From assembly GCF_029626225.1 (NCBI RefSeq), contig NZ_JARUBP010000001.1:248001-312000 (forward strand): a DNA stretch of 64,000 bases, in the 5' to 3' direction. Source of the stretch: Asanoa sp. WMMD1127. GTDB lineage: Bacteria > Actinomycetota > Actinomycetes > Mycobacteriales > Micromonosporaceae. The position numbers and the translations under genes were made by a program. The notes below the pieces were generated by a model. That model saw only the letters and a list, made by a program, of their open reading frames with translations. It did not search any database and was not told where the DNA came from. Of the stretch, positions 1 through 9,043 are shown in pieces; the first letter of the stretch is position 1, and each line of letters starts with the position of its first letter.

Positions 1-1170
1 GTTCCAGGCTGTCCAGCCGTTGCCGGCCTCGAGCTTGCGCTCCGTGCCCTTGATCGTGATCGGGTCACCGACCTTCGTCTGGCCGAACAACCAGCTCGCG
101 TTGCCGGGCGCGAGGTTGACGCAACCGTGGGAGACGTTGCGTACGCCCTGGTCGCCGACGGACCACGGGGCCGAGTGGATGAACTCGCCGCCCCAGGTGA
201 GCCGCTGCGCGAAGTCGATCTCGGTGCGGTAGCCCTCCTCCGGGCCCAGCTCCGCGAACGTGTCGAAGATCGTGTGCTCCTGCTTGTCCATCACGATCAT
301 CGTGCCGCTGGACGACGGGGTGCTCGGCTTGCCCAGGCTGACCGGGAACGTCTTGACCAGCTTGTCGTTCTTGAGGACCTGCATCTTCTTGGTCTTGTTG
401 TCGACCTTCATGACGAACTTGTCGCCGATCTTGGCCGTCGCCTTGCGGTCCTGGTCGCCCACGCGTCCGTTGGACAGCGGGATGCCCTCGAGCGCCGCCC
501 GCACCGTGATCTTCGTGCCGGCCTGCCAGTAGTCCGGCGCGCGGTAGTAGGCCTGCGTGCCGCTGCTGACCCAGTGCCAGACACCGGGCTGCGGCGGGTC
601 GGTCTGCACGAAGAGCCGACGTTGTACGGCGGCCCGGTCCTTCTTCGGGATGCCAGGGCTGAACTCGACGACGACGGGCATGGCGACGCCGTACGTCTTG
701 CCGTCGAAGAGGTAGAGGCCCGAGCCGATGTCGTTGCCGGACCGGCCGCGGGTCGAGAAGCTGATCTTCTTCGTCTCGGCCTGGCCGGCGGCGCTGGTGG
801 CCACGACGGTCGCGGTGTAGCTCATGTCGTACTTCAGCGGCGCGCTCGGCACCCAGGACGACTTGTCGTCGCGCAGGTTGCCCTTGACCGACTTGCCGGA
901 CTTGTCGGTCAGGGTGACGCTGGTGACCTCGCCGCCGCTTACCTTTGTGCCGATCTCGGTGCTGACCGGCAGGTCCTTCTTCTTGTCAGCCGGCGTGATC
1001 GAGAACTCGAACGGGATTGCCGGGGTGGTGGGCGACGGCGTCGCGTTGACCTTGGGCGCCACGAAGGCGGGCCCTTGCGTGTTGTCACCACCGCACGCGG
1101 AAAGGGCTAACGCCGCGACCGCGAGTGCGGCGGCGATCTTGGCTGCTCGACGTGTCACGAACCGGCTCAT
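1..1170 (-). CDS. L,D-transpeptidase lipoprotein (C-terminus cut by window edge)
   Basis: Probable peptidoglycan 3-3 cross-linking enzyme outside the membrane. The frame is open from ATG at 1170 to base 1, at least 390 residues with no stop, so the gene is partial. The N-terminus is a lipoprotein signal ending in the lipobox LSACGG. Next come two Ig-like regions, as in mycobacterial LdtMt2-type enzymes, then the YkuD domain. The catalytic motif is visible as FIHSAPW followed by VSHGCVNL, giving the usual His and SHGC Cys. The start has an acceptable purine-rich stretch upstream and gives a classic signal peptide. It is transcribed out of the window; nothing upstream suggests an operon. Function assignment is firm; the physiological role (wall cross-linking versus protein attachment) is inferred. 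Confidence 0.93.
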   Translation of the reverse strand, partial: MSRFVTRRAAKIAAALAVAALALSACGGDNTQGPAFVAPKVNATPSPTTPAIPFEFSITPADKKKDLPVSTEIGTKVSGGEVTSVTLTDKSGKSVKGNLRDDKSSWVPSAPLKYDMSYTATVVATSAAGQAETKKISFSTRGRSGNDIGSGLYLFDGKTYGVAMPVVVEFSPGIPKKDRAAVQRRLFVQTDPPQPGVWHWVSSGTQAYYRAPDYWQAGTKITVRAALEGIPLSNGRVGDQDRKATAKIGDKFVMKVDNKTKKMQVLKNDKLVKTFPVSLGKPSTPSSSGTMIVMDKQEHTIFDTFAELGPEEGYRTEIDFAQRLTWGGEFIHSAPWSVGDQGVRNVSHGCVNLAPGNASWLFGQTKVGDPITIKGTERKLEAGNGWTAWN

Positions 1171-1499
1171 GATGTCCCCGTTCCTCGCAACCTTGGGGTC
1201 ATCGTGCCCCAGCCACACCCGCTATGTACCTCGATCCGGCAGGGTGCCAGATGCCGTCCATCCCCGCCTCAGCCACACGGCTATCCCTGAGTCCCGAACC
1301 GGTCGGAACCACCCAGTCGTGGCCATTTGTCCGAAGTAACCCCTGCTCAGCGGCCCTTTGGCACTCTGAGTGGAGGTTTGACGGCATTTCGGCGGAACGA
1401 CGACACTCTATCTGCTCGCGATGGACCACCGCAGACCCACCGCCACCAGTTGGAGGACGGGCGGAGGGGCGTGCTAACGTACCTCTCGTTGCCGATCGA
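1171..1499. other. intergenic region between L,D-transpeptidase and tRNA-Lys
   Basis: About 330 bases hold the divergent promoters of the L,D-transpeptidase and the tRNA. Apparent reading frames here have no ribosome binding site and overlap one another on both strands. I see no gene or strong hairpin. Confidence 0.5.
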
Positions 1500-1575
1500 G
1501 CGCCGCTAGCTCAACTGGCAGAGCAGCGGACTCTTAATCCGCGGGTTCGGGGTTCGAGTCCCTGGCGGCGCACCA
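1500..1575 (+). tRNA. tRNA-Lys (anticodon CTT)
   Basis: A complete cloverleaf. Acceptor arms GCGCCGC (1500-1506) and GCGGCGC (1565-1571) pair perfectly. The anticodon stem GCGGA/TCCGC encloses the loop CTCTTAA, so the anticodon is CTT, reading AAG. The T arm contains GGTTCGAGTCC. The discriminator is A1572 and the 3' CCA is encoded (1573-1575). Confidence 0.96.
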
Positions 1576-1897
1576 AAGCTTGTTTGGGCGGGCACCGGAA
1601 CGTTGAGTTTCGGTCCCCGCCTCATTTGTTTGCGCGGTGCTCAGCCGCAGACCGTCCGTGGGTCGCCATGCGACCAGACCGAGAAGCCGGCCGTCCGATG
1701 TGGTCAGGCAACGCGCCGGAAGCTGATTCGTCCCAATAGCGCCGATGGCCTGGCCGCCTTTTGCACAGATGCACAATGTCTAATGTCACGAGACGGTCTC
1801 GAGGAAATACCTGGTAGTGACAGCTATCGCTCCGCGAGCGAAAGATGCGTCACACGCCCCTGTGTCGCAGGGCGTTCTCCCCTCGGAGGAACCAGAC
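1576..1897. other. intergenic region upstream of S8 protease
   Basis: About 320 bases between the tRNA and the protease. A reverse-strand frame here ends in the well-known tRNA artefact peptide CAARDSNPEPAD and is not a gene. The Shine-Dalgarno GGAGGA of the protease is at 1885-1890. No other element is recognised. Confidence 0.5.
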
Positions 1898-4800
1898 GTG
1901 ACCAACCCCCAGAACCGGAGACGGCGCGTGGCTGCCGGTCTCCTCGCGACAGTCCTCATGACGGGCCTGTCGACGCTCGCCGTCGGCGTGCCGGCGGCCA
2001 CCGCCGATCCCGGCGCCGACAGTCACGCTCTCAAGGAGAGCACCGTGGACACTCTCGGCGCCCACGACCTCGAGCTCCTGGCGGAAGCGCGCGCCAAGCG
2101 TGCGAAGACCGTGATGCTGATCGTCGCCACCGACAAGGGCGAGTCGGCGAAGGTGGCCGCCGGGCTGAAGAAGCTCGGCGCGACGGTCGCCAAGCGGGTC
2201 GACTCGGTCGGCTACGTCCGGGCCAGCGTGCCCACCGCCGCCGTGATCCCCGCCGCCAAGCTGCCCGGGGTCGCCGCCGTCGACCTCAACGAGGTCATTC
2301 CGCTGCCCGAGCCCGAGCCCACCGCCGCGCGCGCCAAGGTCGCGGCGCAGGCGGCGACGGCCGGACCGCCCGGTGCGGACACGCCCGCCGACAACCCCTA
2401 CATGCCGACCGGCGAGACCGGATCGGTCGCCTTCAAGCAGGCGCACCCGCAGTGGGACGGCCGTGGCGTCACCATCGGCATCATGGACGCCGGCGTGGAC
2501 CTCGACAACCCGGCGCTGCAGACCACCTCCACCGGCGAGCGGAAAATCGTCGACTGGTTCACCGCCACCGACCCCCTCTTCGACGGGGACGGCACGTGGC
2601 GGGCCATGCTGACCGATGTCGCGGGGCCCTCGTTCAGCTACCAGGGCCAGCAGTGGACGGCGCCGCGTGCCGGCGCCTTCAAGGTCAACCGGTTCAACGA
2701 GGCCATCACGGCGGGCAGCGCGCCGGGCGGCGACGTCAACCGCGACGGTGACACCGCCGACCTGTTCGGCGTGCTCTACGACCCGGCCAGCCACGACATC
2801 TGGGTCGACGTCAACCAGGACCGGGACTTCACCAACGACGGCGGCGCGATGCGGCCGTACGCGGAGAACTTCCAGGTTGGACACTTCGGCACCGACAACC
2901 CGGCCACCGCGGTGCGCGAGCAGATGCCATTCGTCGTCGAGTACCGCGAGGACGTCGACGTCACCCCGGCCGGGCTGCCGGGCGTGGCCGACTTCGTCAA
3001 CATCGGCATCATCGAGGACCAGCACGGCTCGCACGTCGCGGGGATCACCGCCGCCAACGACATGTTCGGCAACGACAACCTGGACGGCCAGGCGCCGGGC
3101 GCGAAGCTCGTGTCGGCCCGCGCCTGTTCCTGGGGTGGCGGCTGCACCGCGGCCGCGCTGACCGACGGCATGGTGGACCTGGTCGTCAACCGGCACGTCG
3201 ACGTCGTCAACATGTCGATCGGCGGCCTGCCGGCGCTCAACGACGGCAACAACGCCCGCGGTCAGCTCTACCAGCGGCTGATCAGTGACTACGGCGTGCA
3301 GCTCGTCTTCTCGGCCGGCAACGACGGTCCCGGTGTCAACACCGTCGGCGACCCTGGTGTCGCCGACGACGTCATCAGCGTGGCGGCGAGCATCAGCAAG
3401 GAGACCTGGCTGGCCAACTACGGTTCGGTCACGCGGACCCCGTACCAGCTGTTCAACTTCTCGTCCCGCGGACCGCGCGAGGACGGCGGTCTCGCGCCGA
3501 CGATCGCGGCGCCCGGTTCGGCGATCTCCACCACGCCGCTCTGGCAGCCGGGTGTCGCGGTGCCGGAGGCCGGCTACGGGCTGCCGCCGGGCTACCAGAT
3601 GATCAACGGTACGTCGATGGCGTCGCCCCAGGCGGCCGGCGGTGTCGCGCTGCTGCTGTCCGCGGCGAAGGCGACCGACAAGGCCGTGACCCCAGCGGCG
3701 CTGCGCCGGGCGATCGTGTCGTCGGCGTCGTGGATCGACGGTGTGCCCGCCTACGCGCAGGGCGACGGTCAGCTCGACGTGCCGGGCGCGTGGGACCTGC
3801 TGGCGCAGAGCCCGCTCGAGACCCGGTCCTACGACGTGCACGCACCCGTGTGCACGCCGATCTCGGACTTCCTGGCCACGCCCGACAAGGGCGACGGCAT
3901 CTACAACCGGTGCGCGCCCAGCGAGGGCGGGCAACGGCCCAACGCCAAGAAGTCCTACACCGTGAAGGTCACCCGCACGACCGGCCCGAAGGGCGACATC
4001 AAGCACGCCGTCCGCTGGGTCGGCGACGACGGGTTCTACCGCAACGCGCCGAAGAACCTGATCCTGCCGCTGAACAAGACGGTGACGTTCACCGTCGAGA
4101 CCCGCGGCGGCGAGGGCGTGCACAGCGCGATCATGCAGGTCGACGACCCGAAGACACCGGCCGTCGACTTCGAGTTCCTCAACACCGTGGTGATCGCCAA
4201 CGTGCCGACGAAGAAGGAGTTCCGCTTCTCCACGAGCGGATCGGTGGACCGCAACGGATACACCTCCTACTTCGTCGCGGTGCCCGAGGGCGCGAAGGCC
4301 CTGCAGGTCAACCTCTCCGGCATCGCGACCGGGTCGCAGACGCGGTTCATCGCGATCAACCCCTGGGGTGTGCCGGTGGACGACACCGGCAGTCCTTCCT
4401 GCTACACCAACTACTCCGATCCGGCCGCCTGCAAGCCATCGGAGCGGTCCTATGAGGACCCGATCCCGGGCGTCTGGGAGCTCGAGGTCGAATCGCGCCG
4501 GACCTCGCCGTCGCTGGAGAACCCGTTCCAGCTCACGGCCCGTATCCAGGGGGTGGCGGTGGATCCCGCCGACCTCGAACTGCCGTCAGTGGCTGCCGGC
4601 GCGGCCACCCCGGTGACGTGGACCGTGCAGAACCGGTACGGCCCGATCCGGGTGTCGGGGCAGGGTGGCCCGCTGGGCAGCGCCCGGGTGAGCCGGCCGA
4701 GCATCGCCGAGGAGGCGGTGCAGACCTACGAGGTCGAGGTGCCGGCGGGCGCGTCACGCCTCGATGTCGCCATCGGCAACCCGAGCGACCTGAGCGCGGA

Positions 4801-5173
4801 CCTCGACCTGACGGTCCGGCGCGACGGTGCCGTGGTGGGTCAGTCCGCCGACGGTGACTCGGAGGAGGCGGTTTCGATCGCCAATCCACCCGCCGGTGTC
4901 TATGAGGTCGAGGTCGTCGGCTACGCGGTTCCCGCGGGGACCACGGAGTACGACTACCGCGACGTGTTCTACTCCAGCTCGCTCGGAGCGGTGTCAGCGC
5001 CGGCGACGGTGGTCGACCTCGCCTACGGCGGCTCGACGACGATCAGCGGCACGGTCACCGCGCTGGCCGCGCCGGCCCCGGGCCGGGAGCTTTCAGGGGA
5101 GTTGCGAATCGTCACCGACGAGGGCGCGGTCGTCGGCCGCGGCAACGTGGTGATCGGTGCCGTGACGGGCTGA
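1898..5173 (+). CDS. secreted S8 (subtilisin-like) serine protease
   Basis: Extracellular endopeptidase of family S8, 1091 residues. The GTG start at 1898 is chosen because GGAGGA lies 7 bases upstream and the protein then begins with a good signal peptide (twin-Arg-rich N-region, hydrophobic core, cleavage near ATADPG). The catalytic triad is intact: Asp in IMDAGVD (about residue 197), His in HGSHVAG (about 376), Ser in GTSMASPQ (about 573), with the oxyanion Asn in SAGND. About 180 residues are inserted between Asp and His. The C-terminal 450 residues are beta-rich and include regions resembling pre-peptidase C-terminal domains. The large insert and long C-terminus recall the tripeptidyl-peptidase-II-like branch of S8. 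It is followed by a strong hairpin terminator and stands alone. Confidence 0.93.
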   Translation: MTNPQNRRRRVAAGLLATVLMTGLSTLAVGVPAATADPGADSHALKESTVDTLGAHDLELLAEARAKRAKTVMLIVATDKGESAKVAAGLKKLGATVAKRVDSVGYVRASVPTAAVIPAAKLPGVAAVDLNEVIPLPEPEPTAARAKVAAQAATAGPPGADTPADNPYMPTGETGSVAFKQAHPQWDGRGVTIGIMDAGVDLDNPALQTTSTGERKIVDWFTATDPLFDGDGTWRAMLTDVAGPSFSYQGQQWTAPRAGAFKVNRFNEAITAGSAPGGDVNRDGDTADLFGVLYDPASHDIWVDVNQDRDFTNDGGAMRPYAENFQVGHFGTDNPATAVREQMPFVVEYREDVDVTPAGLPGVADFVNIGIIEDQHGSHVAGITAANDMFGNDNLDGQAPGAKLVSARACSWGGGCTAAALTDGMVDLVVNRHVDVVNMSIGGLPALNDGNNARGQLYQRLISDYGVQLVFSAGNDGPGVNTVGDPGVADDVISVAASISKETWLANYGSVTRTPYQLFNFSSRGPREDGGLAPTIAAPGSAISTTPLWQPGVAVPEAGYGLPPGYQMINGTSMASPQAAGGVALLLSAAKATDKAVTPAALRRAIVSSASWIDGVPAYAQGDGQLDVPGAWDLLAQSPLETRSYDVHAPVCTPISDFLATPDKGDGIYNRCAPSEGGQRPNAKKSYTVKVTRTTGPKGDIKHAVRWVGDDGFYRNAPKNLILPLNKTVTFTVETRGGEGVHSAIMQVDDPKTPAVDFEFLNTVVIANVPTKKEFRFSTSGSVDRNGYTSYFVAVPEGAKALQVNLSGIATGSQTRFIAINPWGVPVDDTGSPSCYTNYSDPAACKPSERSYEDPIPGVWELEVESRRTSPSLENPFQLTARIQGVAVDPADLELPSVAAGAATPVTWTVQNRYGPIRVSGQGGPLGSARVSRPSIAEEAVQTYEVEVPAGASRLDVAIGNPSDLSADLDLTVRRDGAVVGQSADGDSEEAVSIANPPAGVYEVEVVGYAVPAGTTEYDYRDVFYSSSLGAVSAPATVVDLAYGGSTTISGTVTALAAPAPGRELSGELRIVTDEGAVVGRGNVVIGAVTG

Positions 5174-5192
5174 GCGCCGGTAGGACACGTGT

Positions 5193-5227
5193 GGCGGAGC
5201 CCGTCCCGTCCAAGGGCGGGCTCCGCC
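5193..5227. terminator. bidirectional hairpin terminator
   Basis: An 11-bp perfect stem, GGCGGAGCCCG (5193-5203) with CGGGCTCCGCC (5217-5227), with a 13-base loop. It lies between the convergent protease and lipoprotein genes and would serve both. Confidence 0.8.
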
Positions 5228-5231
5228 GTGC

Positions 5232-5639
5232 TCAGGCAGGGACGGCGCGGCTGACGACGAAGGGGACTCCCTGCTGGCACGTGCTTCGCACGCCGGGGTC
5301 GACGCGCCCGGTGACGGTGAGGCGGGCGCCGGCGCGGATGACGGCGCGGTCACCGCCGACCAGGAGGAACCCGTCGATCAGCAGGCAGTTCGGCTCCACG
5401 CCGGTCGTGACCGTCCCGGTCAGGGTCGAAGGGCTGGTTTGCCGCGCGCCCGGACCGGCAGGCTCTTTCGGCCGCACTCCGGTCGCGGGGAGCGGAAGAT
5501 CCTCGGGTTGTTCGGCACGCGACGTCACAGAGGCCTCTGGGGGTCGTGGCGCTGCCGGCTCTGGCCGGGCGCCCGCACATCCGGACACCATCATCGTAGC
5601 CACCAAGGTGATCGCCAGCCCGGCCCGAACGCCACTCAC
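5232..5639 (-). CDS. small lipoprotein of unknown function
   Basis: A 135-residue predicted lipoprotein. The N-terminus has a hydrophobic core and lipobox VSGC (Cys about residue 21), then a Pro/Ala/Glu-rich linker. The last 60 residues form a compact, probably all-beta region with two Cys (EPNCLL and RSTCQQ) and a TLTGTVTTGVEPNC...LTVTGRVD pattern resembling an OB-like 'BOF' fold. I cannot assign a function. Convergent with the S8 protease. Its upstream region (5640-5917) is shared with the divergent permease operon and contains two weak Zur-box-like sequences, so membership of the zinc regulon is possible but unproved. Confidence 0.75.
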   Translation of the reverse strand: MSGVRAGLAITLVATMMVSGCAGARPEPAAPRPPEASVTSRAEQPEDLPLPATGVRPKEPAGPGARQTSPSTLTGTVTTGVEPNCLLIDGFLLVGGDRAVIRAGARLTVTGRVDPGVRSTCQQGVPFVVSRAVPA

Positions 5640-5713
5640 GCTCCGTCAGACGCGGTCGGACGCCAATCCGTTCCGCTGCCCGCCCCGCCCTTACGGCCAT
5701 TGCTTCATGAAAA

Positions 5714-5728
5714 TGGAAACGGTTAGCG
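5714..5728. promoter_or_regulatory. weak Zur-box-like sequence
   Basis: TGGAAACGGTTAGCG keeps the AAACGGTT core of the better boxes in this window, but its outer arms are poorly symmetric. It lies between the lipoprotein and permease genes. Confidence 0.3.
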
Positions 5729-5848
5729 TTACCTCGTCCGCGGTGTGTACCTCCGGTGACGCGGACCCCGCCGACGTCTACGGGCCACTACCCCTTGCGC
5801 TCGTAGCGTCGGCGCGGAGTCTTGGCCGAACACGTCGCCACGATCAGT

Positions 5849-5863
5849 TGATAACGGTTGCGA
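5849..5863. promoter_or_regulatory. candidate Zur box upstream of permease operon
   Basis: TGATAACGGTTGCGA resembles the stronger boxes here (core TAACGGTT) and lies about 55 bases before the permease start. Symmetry is imperfect (4 of 7 half-site positions). Confidence 0.4.
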
Positions 5864-5917
5864 TTTGCAGGAAAGGAGGCCGAGAGTCCGTCGCGCGAAG
5901 CGACCCGAATCGCTACC

Positions 5918-6964
5918 GTGTCCGATGTGACGGCTCAGACCACTGGCGGGCAACAGACGTCCGACACCTCGGATCCGGCCCCGCCGCCGGAGGCGGGGCC
6001 TCCGCGGCGGCTTCTCGGCGACCGGATCGGTTCGGTCGAGATCCTGACGGCCATCCTGGTCCTGCTGGTCATCTTCCGCGAGCCGGTGTCGAACGCGATC
6101 TCCAGCCCGCGCCTGCAGACCTGGACCACGGTTTTCGTCTCGGTCATGGTCCAGGCCGTGCCGTTCCTGGTCTTCGGCGTCGTCCTCTCGGCGGTGATCG
6201 CCGTCTTCGTGCCGCAGTCGTTCTGGGCACGGGCCCTGCCCAAGCATCCCGCACTGGCGGTCCCCGTGGCCTCCGCCGCCGGCGTGGTCCTGCCGGGCTG
6301 CGAGTGCGGGTCCGTGCCGATCGCCGGGTCGCTGATCCGCCGTGGCGTGACACCCGCGGCGGCGCTCGCGTTCCTGCTCGCCGCTCCGGCGGTCAACCCG
6401 ATCGTGCTGACCGCCACCGCGGTCGCGTTCCCCGACAACCCGGAGATGGTCGTCGGTCGGGGCGTCGCGAGCCTGATCGTCGCCATGATCATGGGTTGGC
6501 TGTGGCTGCGCCTCGGCAAGGCCGAATGGATCCGGCTCCCCCACCGCCACGACGACGGCACCGGCAAGTTCGTCGCGTTCTGGTCGGCGGTCCGCCACGA
6601 CGTCATCCACGCCGGCGGGTTCCTGGTGCTGGGCGCGATGGCCGCGGCCACCATCAACGTCGTCGTGCCCGAGCGGTGGCTGCTGACGCTCGCCGACAAC
6701 CCCGTGCTGTCGGTGCTGGCGTTGGCTCTGCTGGCCGTACTCCTGTCGATCTGTTCCGAGGCCGACGCGTTCGTCGCGGCGTCGCTGTCGCAGTTCTCGC
6801 TGACCTCGCGGCTGGTGTTCCTCGTCGTCGGCCCGATGGTCGACCTCAAACTCATCTCGATGCAGGCGGGCGTCTTCGGCCGGCGGTTCGCGACCCGGTT
6901 CTCGCCGGCCACGTTCGCCGTCGCGGTCCTGGGCGCCGTCGCGGTAGGAGCGGTGGTCCTGTGA
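5918..6964 (+). CDS. DUF318/ArsP-like permease
   Basis: An integral membrane permease of the YraQ/ArsP (DUF318) family, 348 residues. About eight hydrophobic segments are visible. The family signature is present: the first half carries VVLPGCECGSVPIAGSL and AAPAVNP, the second half SICSEADAFVAAS and GPMVDLKL. GTG 5918 is chosen as start because the frame upstream carries no homologous-looking sequence; GTG 5927 is an alternative. No Shine-Dalgarno is close, so a leaderless mRNA is possible. It overlaps the next gene by 4 bases (GTGA). The partner is a TIGR03943 protein, the standard two-gene permease pair. Substrate is unknown; the position at the edge of a zinc island and a Zur-like box upstream suggest a metal-related role (inference). 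Confidence 0.88.
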   Translation: MSDVTAQTTGGQQTSDTSDPAPPPEAGPPRRLLGDRIGSVEILTAILVLLVIFREPVSNAISSPRLQTWTTVFVSVMVQAVPFLVFGVVLSAVIAVFVPQSFWARALPKHPALAVPVASAAGVVLPGCECGSVPIAGSLIRRGVTPAAALAFLLAAPAVNPIVLTATAVAFPDNPEMVVGRGVASLIVAMIMGWLWLRLGKAEWIRLPHRHDDGTGKFVAFWSAVRHDVIHAGGFLVLGAMAAATINVVVPERWLLTLADNPVLSVLALALLAVLLSICSEADAFVAASLSQFSLTSRLVFLVVGPMVDLKLISMQAGVFGRRFATRFSPATFAVAVLGAVAVGAVVL

Positions 6965-7683
6965 ACCGGCAAGCGCAAGGCGTCGTCCTGCTCCTCCTCG
7001 GCGGCGCCGTCCTCAAGGCCAGCCTGACCGACGTCTACCTGCGCTACGTCAAGGAGGGCCTGCGACCGTTCCTCGTCGCCGCCGGGGCCGTCCTCGTCGT
7101 CGCCGCCGTCATGACCCTCGTGCACGACCTGCGCCAGCAGTCGCGCGGCCCAGCCGACTCCGACGACGGTCACGGACACGGCCACCACGGCCCGGCGGTC
7201 GGCTGGCTGCTCGTGCTGCCCGTCCTCGGCCTGCTGCTGGTCGCGCCGCCGGCGCTCGGCGCCTTCGCCGCCGGACAGGCCGGCACCGCGCTGTCCAGCC
7301 AGGCCACCTCCGACTACCCGCCACTGCCGCCCGGCGACCCGGCGAAAATCAGCGTTCTGGAGTACGCGTCCCGCGCCGTCTACGACAACGGCACCTCCAT
7401 CGGCGACCGCACCGTTCAGATGTCCGGCTTCGTCATCCCCGGCGAGAGCGGCGAGCTGATGCTGGCGCGCATGATCATGTCGTGCTGTGCCGCGGACGGC
7501 CGGCCTATCAAGGTCGGCATGACCGGCAGCGCGCCGGTCGACCTGCCCGCGGACACGTGGATCGAGGTCACCGGTAAATACAGCGAGAAAGCCGGCACCG
7601 ACCCGGTCAACGGCGAGCAGATCCCCTACGTCGACGTGCGGACGTGGGTGCAGGTCGAGCCACCGCGCAACCAGTACCAGTGA
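6961..7683 (+). CDS. TIGR03943 family membrane protein, permease partner
   Basis: A 240-residue partner of the preceding permease. GTG 6961 is the start, overlapping the permease stop by 4 bases. Two N-terminal membrane spans are followed by a His/Asp-rich loop (about residues 64-77, DDGHGHGHHG), a further span, then an exported globular domain. That domain carries the family motif MIMSCCAADGRPI (Cys-Cys) and ends EVTGKY...YVDVRTWVQVEPP. The family is described as the second subunit of a two-component permease complex. The His-rich loop and Cys pair are plausible metal ligands (inference). The gene ends 3 bases before the convergent stop of the next gene, with no visible terminator between. 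Confidence 0.87.
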   Translation: MNRQAQGVVLLLLGGAVLKASLTDVYLRYVKEGLRPFLVAAGAVLVVAAVMTLVHDLRQQSRGPADSDDGHGHGHHGPAVGWLLVLPVLGLLLVAPPALGAFAAGQAGTALSSQATSDYPPLPPGDPAKISVLEYASRAVYDNGTSIGDRTVQMSGFVIPGESGELMLARMIMSCCAADGRPIKVGMTGSAPVDLPADTWIEVTGKYSEKAGTDPVNGEQIPYVDVRTWVQVEPPRNQYQ

Positions 7684-7686
7684 CCG

Positions 7687-8817
7687 TCAGGACAACGCCC
7701 GCAGCTCGATCACCGTCCAGGACACGCGGTCCTCGAAGCCGCTGGACCACCACAGGAAGCCGCCCGCGTAGCGCACGTTGATCGCGTCGGACGCGATGGT
7801 CACGGTGGCGGCGCGGGCGATGTCGTAGACCTGCAGTGGCCGCCCCTGGGCGGCGCGGGACGCGGGGTCGAGGCCGGTGAGCAGTTCGAACCGGTCGAGC
7901 ACGGCGACGTCCGTCACCGGGAAACCGACGTCCGGCCCGGCGATCCGGCGGCGTTCCGTCCCGTCGACCCGGACGAGGTCGACACCGGCGGAGGCCCCGT
8001 CGTCGATCAGGATGGACCGGCACCAGGTCGCGCCACACGACGGGAAGTCCGCCGGGCCGACGGTGAACTCCTTTGTCGCGCGGTCGATCCGGTCCATCAA
8101 CACGATGCGACCGCCGCCGACCGCGTCGGTGCTGTCGATCAGCCACGGCCAGGCCACCGGCGACCAGAGCCTGGGCACGGTCCTGGTCCGCGGGTCACCG
8201 CCGTCGAGGACGACCGAACGCAACTCCGTCGACATCTCGTCGCCCGGCACCACCGCCGTCCAGTGCAGCCGGCCGTCCACGATGGCCAGGTCGTAGGCGG
8301 AGTCGGTCTGTCGCACGTCGCCGGCGTCCGCGACGATGCGTCGGGGAGCACCGGTCAAGCCGGTGCCGATGACCCACATCGACGTCGTACGTTCGCCGGA
8401 CGCGTCCTCCGCCGACTCCGCCCAGGCCACCCAACCGCTGCCGGACGTGAACCCGAACAACTGTGGGGCCGACTCGGCTCGCATCCGACGCAGCTCCCGA
8501 ACAGCCCCCGCGTCCGGCACTACGAGCAGCCGCACGAACGCGCCGTCCGCCGTGACGGCCGAGCCGATCGACGTCTGCGCGTCGACGAAGAAGCCCGGCG
8601 TATAGACGCTGCCGTCGCCCAACGCGCTGGGCACGGATCCGCGGGGCACCTGGGGCCACACGGAACCGAAGCTCACCGCAGCGGGTCGTCGGGCCTCATC
8701 GACCGACGGCGGAGAGGACCACAACAGCCACGCCGCCGCCACCAGCGCCGCGAACAAGCCGGTCCACCGCACCGGGCGACCGGAAATCGGGGTCGTCGCC
8801 GCGCTGTCACCGACCAC
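7687..8817 (-). CDS. membrane-anchored probable beta-propeller protein (paralogue of 25134-26249)
   Basis: A 376-residue protein of unknown function. The GTG start at 8817 has GGGAG upstream. One N-terminal membrane segment (WTGLFAALVAAAWLLW) tethers an extracellular region. After the anchor comes GSVWPQVPRGSVP...FFVDAQTS, then repeated strands with W-x-A and D-x-A-I-V patterns like a six-bladed propeller. A conserved C-x3-W-C (CGATWC) may form a disulfide. It is clearly paralogous to the gene at 25134: both share G-x-VWPQ, FFVDA, WPWL, CxxTWC and a C-terminal LWWSS/LWWST motif. Each copy is divergent from a zinc substrate-binding gene with a Zur-like box between, so I infer a role in zinc acquisition. 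I do not recognise a named family. Confidence 0.8.
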   Translation of the reverse strand: MVGDSAATTPISGRPVRWTGLFAALVAAAWLLWSSPPSVDEARRPAAVSFGSVWPQVPRGSVPSALGDGSVYTPGFFVDAQTSIGSAVTADGAFVRLLVVPDAGAVRELRRMRAESAPQLFGFTSGSGWVAWAESAEDASGERTTSMWVIGTGLTGAPRRIVADAGDVRQTDSAYDLAIVDGRLHWTAVVPGDEMSTELRSVVLDGGDPRTRTVPRLWSPVAWPWLIDSTDAVGGGRIVLMDRIDRATKEFTVGPADFPSCGATWCRSILIDDGASAGVDLVRVDGTERRRIAGPDVGFPVTDVAVLDRFELLTGLDPASRAAQGRPLQVYDIARAATVTIASDAINVRYAGGFLWWSSGFEDRVSWTVIELRALS

Positions 8818-8936
8818 GCCGTGTCTCCCGCCCGTCGACGAACCAGACCGCAGCCTATCCAACGAACCAGTCCCGACCGCTGACCGTCCCCTATGGAACG
8901 TGCGTTTATTGTGATATCGCGATACTGGAATCATAA

Positions 8937-8951
8937 TGAAAATCACTTTCA
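8937..8951. promoter_or_regulatory. Zur box (znuABC / propeller promoter)
   Basis: TGAAAATCACTTTCA, a 7-1-7 palindrome with 6 of 7 arm matches, close to the actinobacterial Zur consensus. It lies between the divergent genes starting at 8817 and 9044. A second short inverted repeat, AATGA-ACG-TCATT (8998-9010), sits nearer the znuA start. Confidence 0.75.
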
Positions 8952-9043
8952 GGTACCTTGTGGTCTGAGCACCCTCTCGCCTAACGTCCTGCTGGTAATG
9001 AACGTCATTGTCAGTAAGCCGGACGTGGAAGGTGGCGATTCCG

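Noticed and set aside
1534-1776. Reverse-strand frame ending in WCAARDSNPEPAD
   Set aside because: This peptide is the classic false translation of the antisense of a tRNA gene; the tRNA-Lys at 1500-1575 explains it.
1850-4123. 757-codon reverse-strand frame opposite the S8 protease
   Set aside because: Antisense frame produced by GC-biased third positions; Arg/Gly/His-rich, no ribosome site, no domain, and the plus strand encodes a complete protease.
5191-6960. Long upstream extension of the TIGR03943 gene
   Set aside because: The extension overlaps the lipoprotein and permease genes and has low-complexity translation. GTG 6961 overlaps the permease stop as GTGA and starts the family homology.
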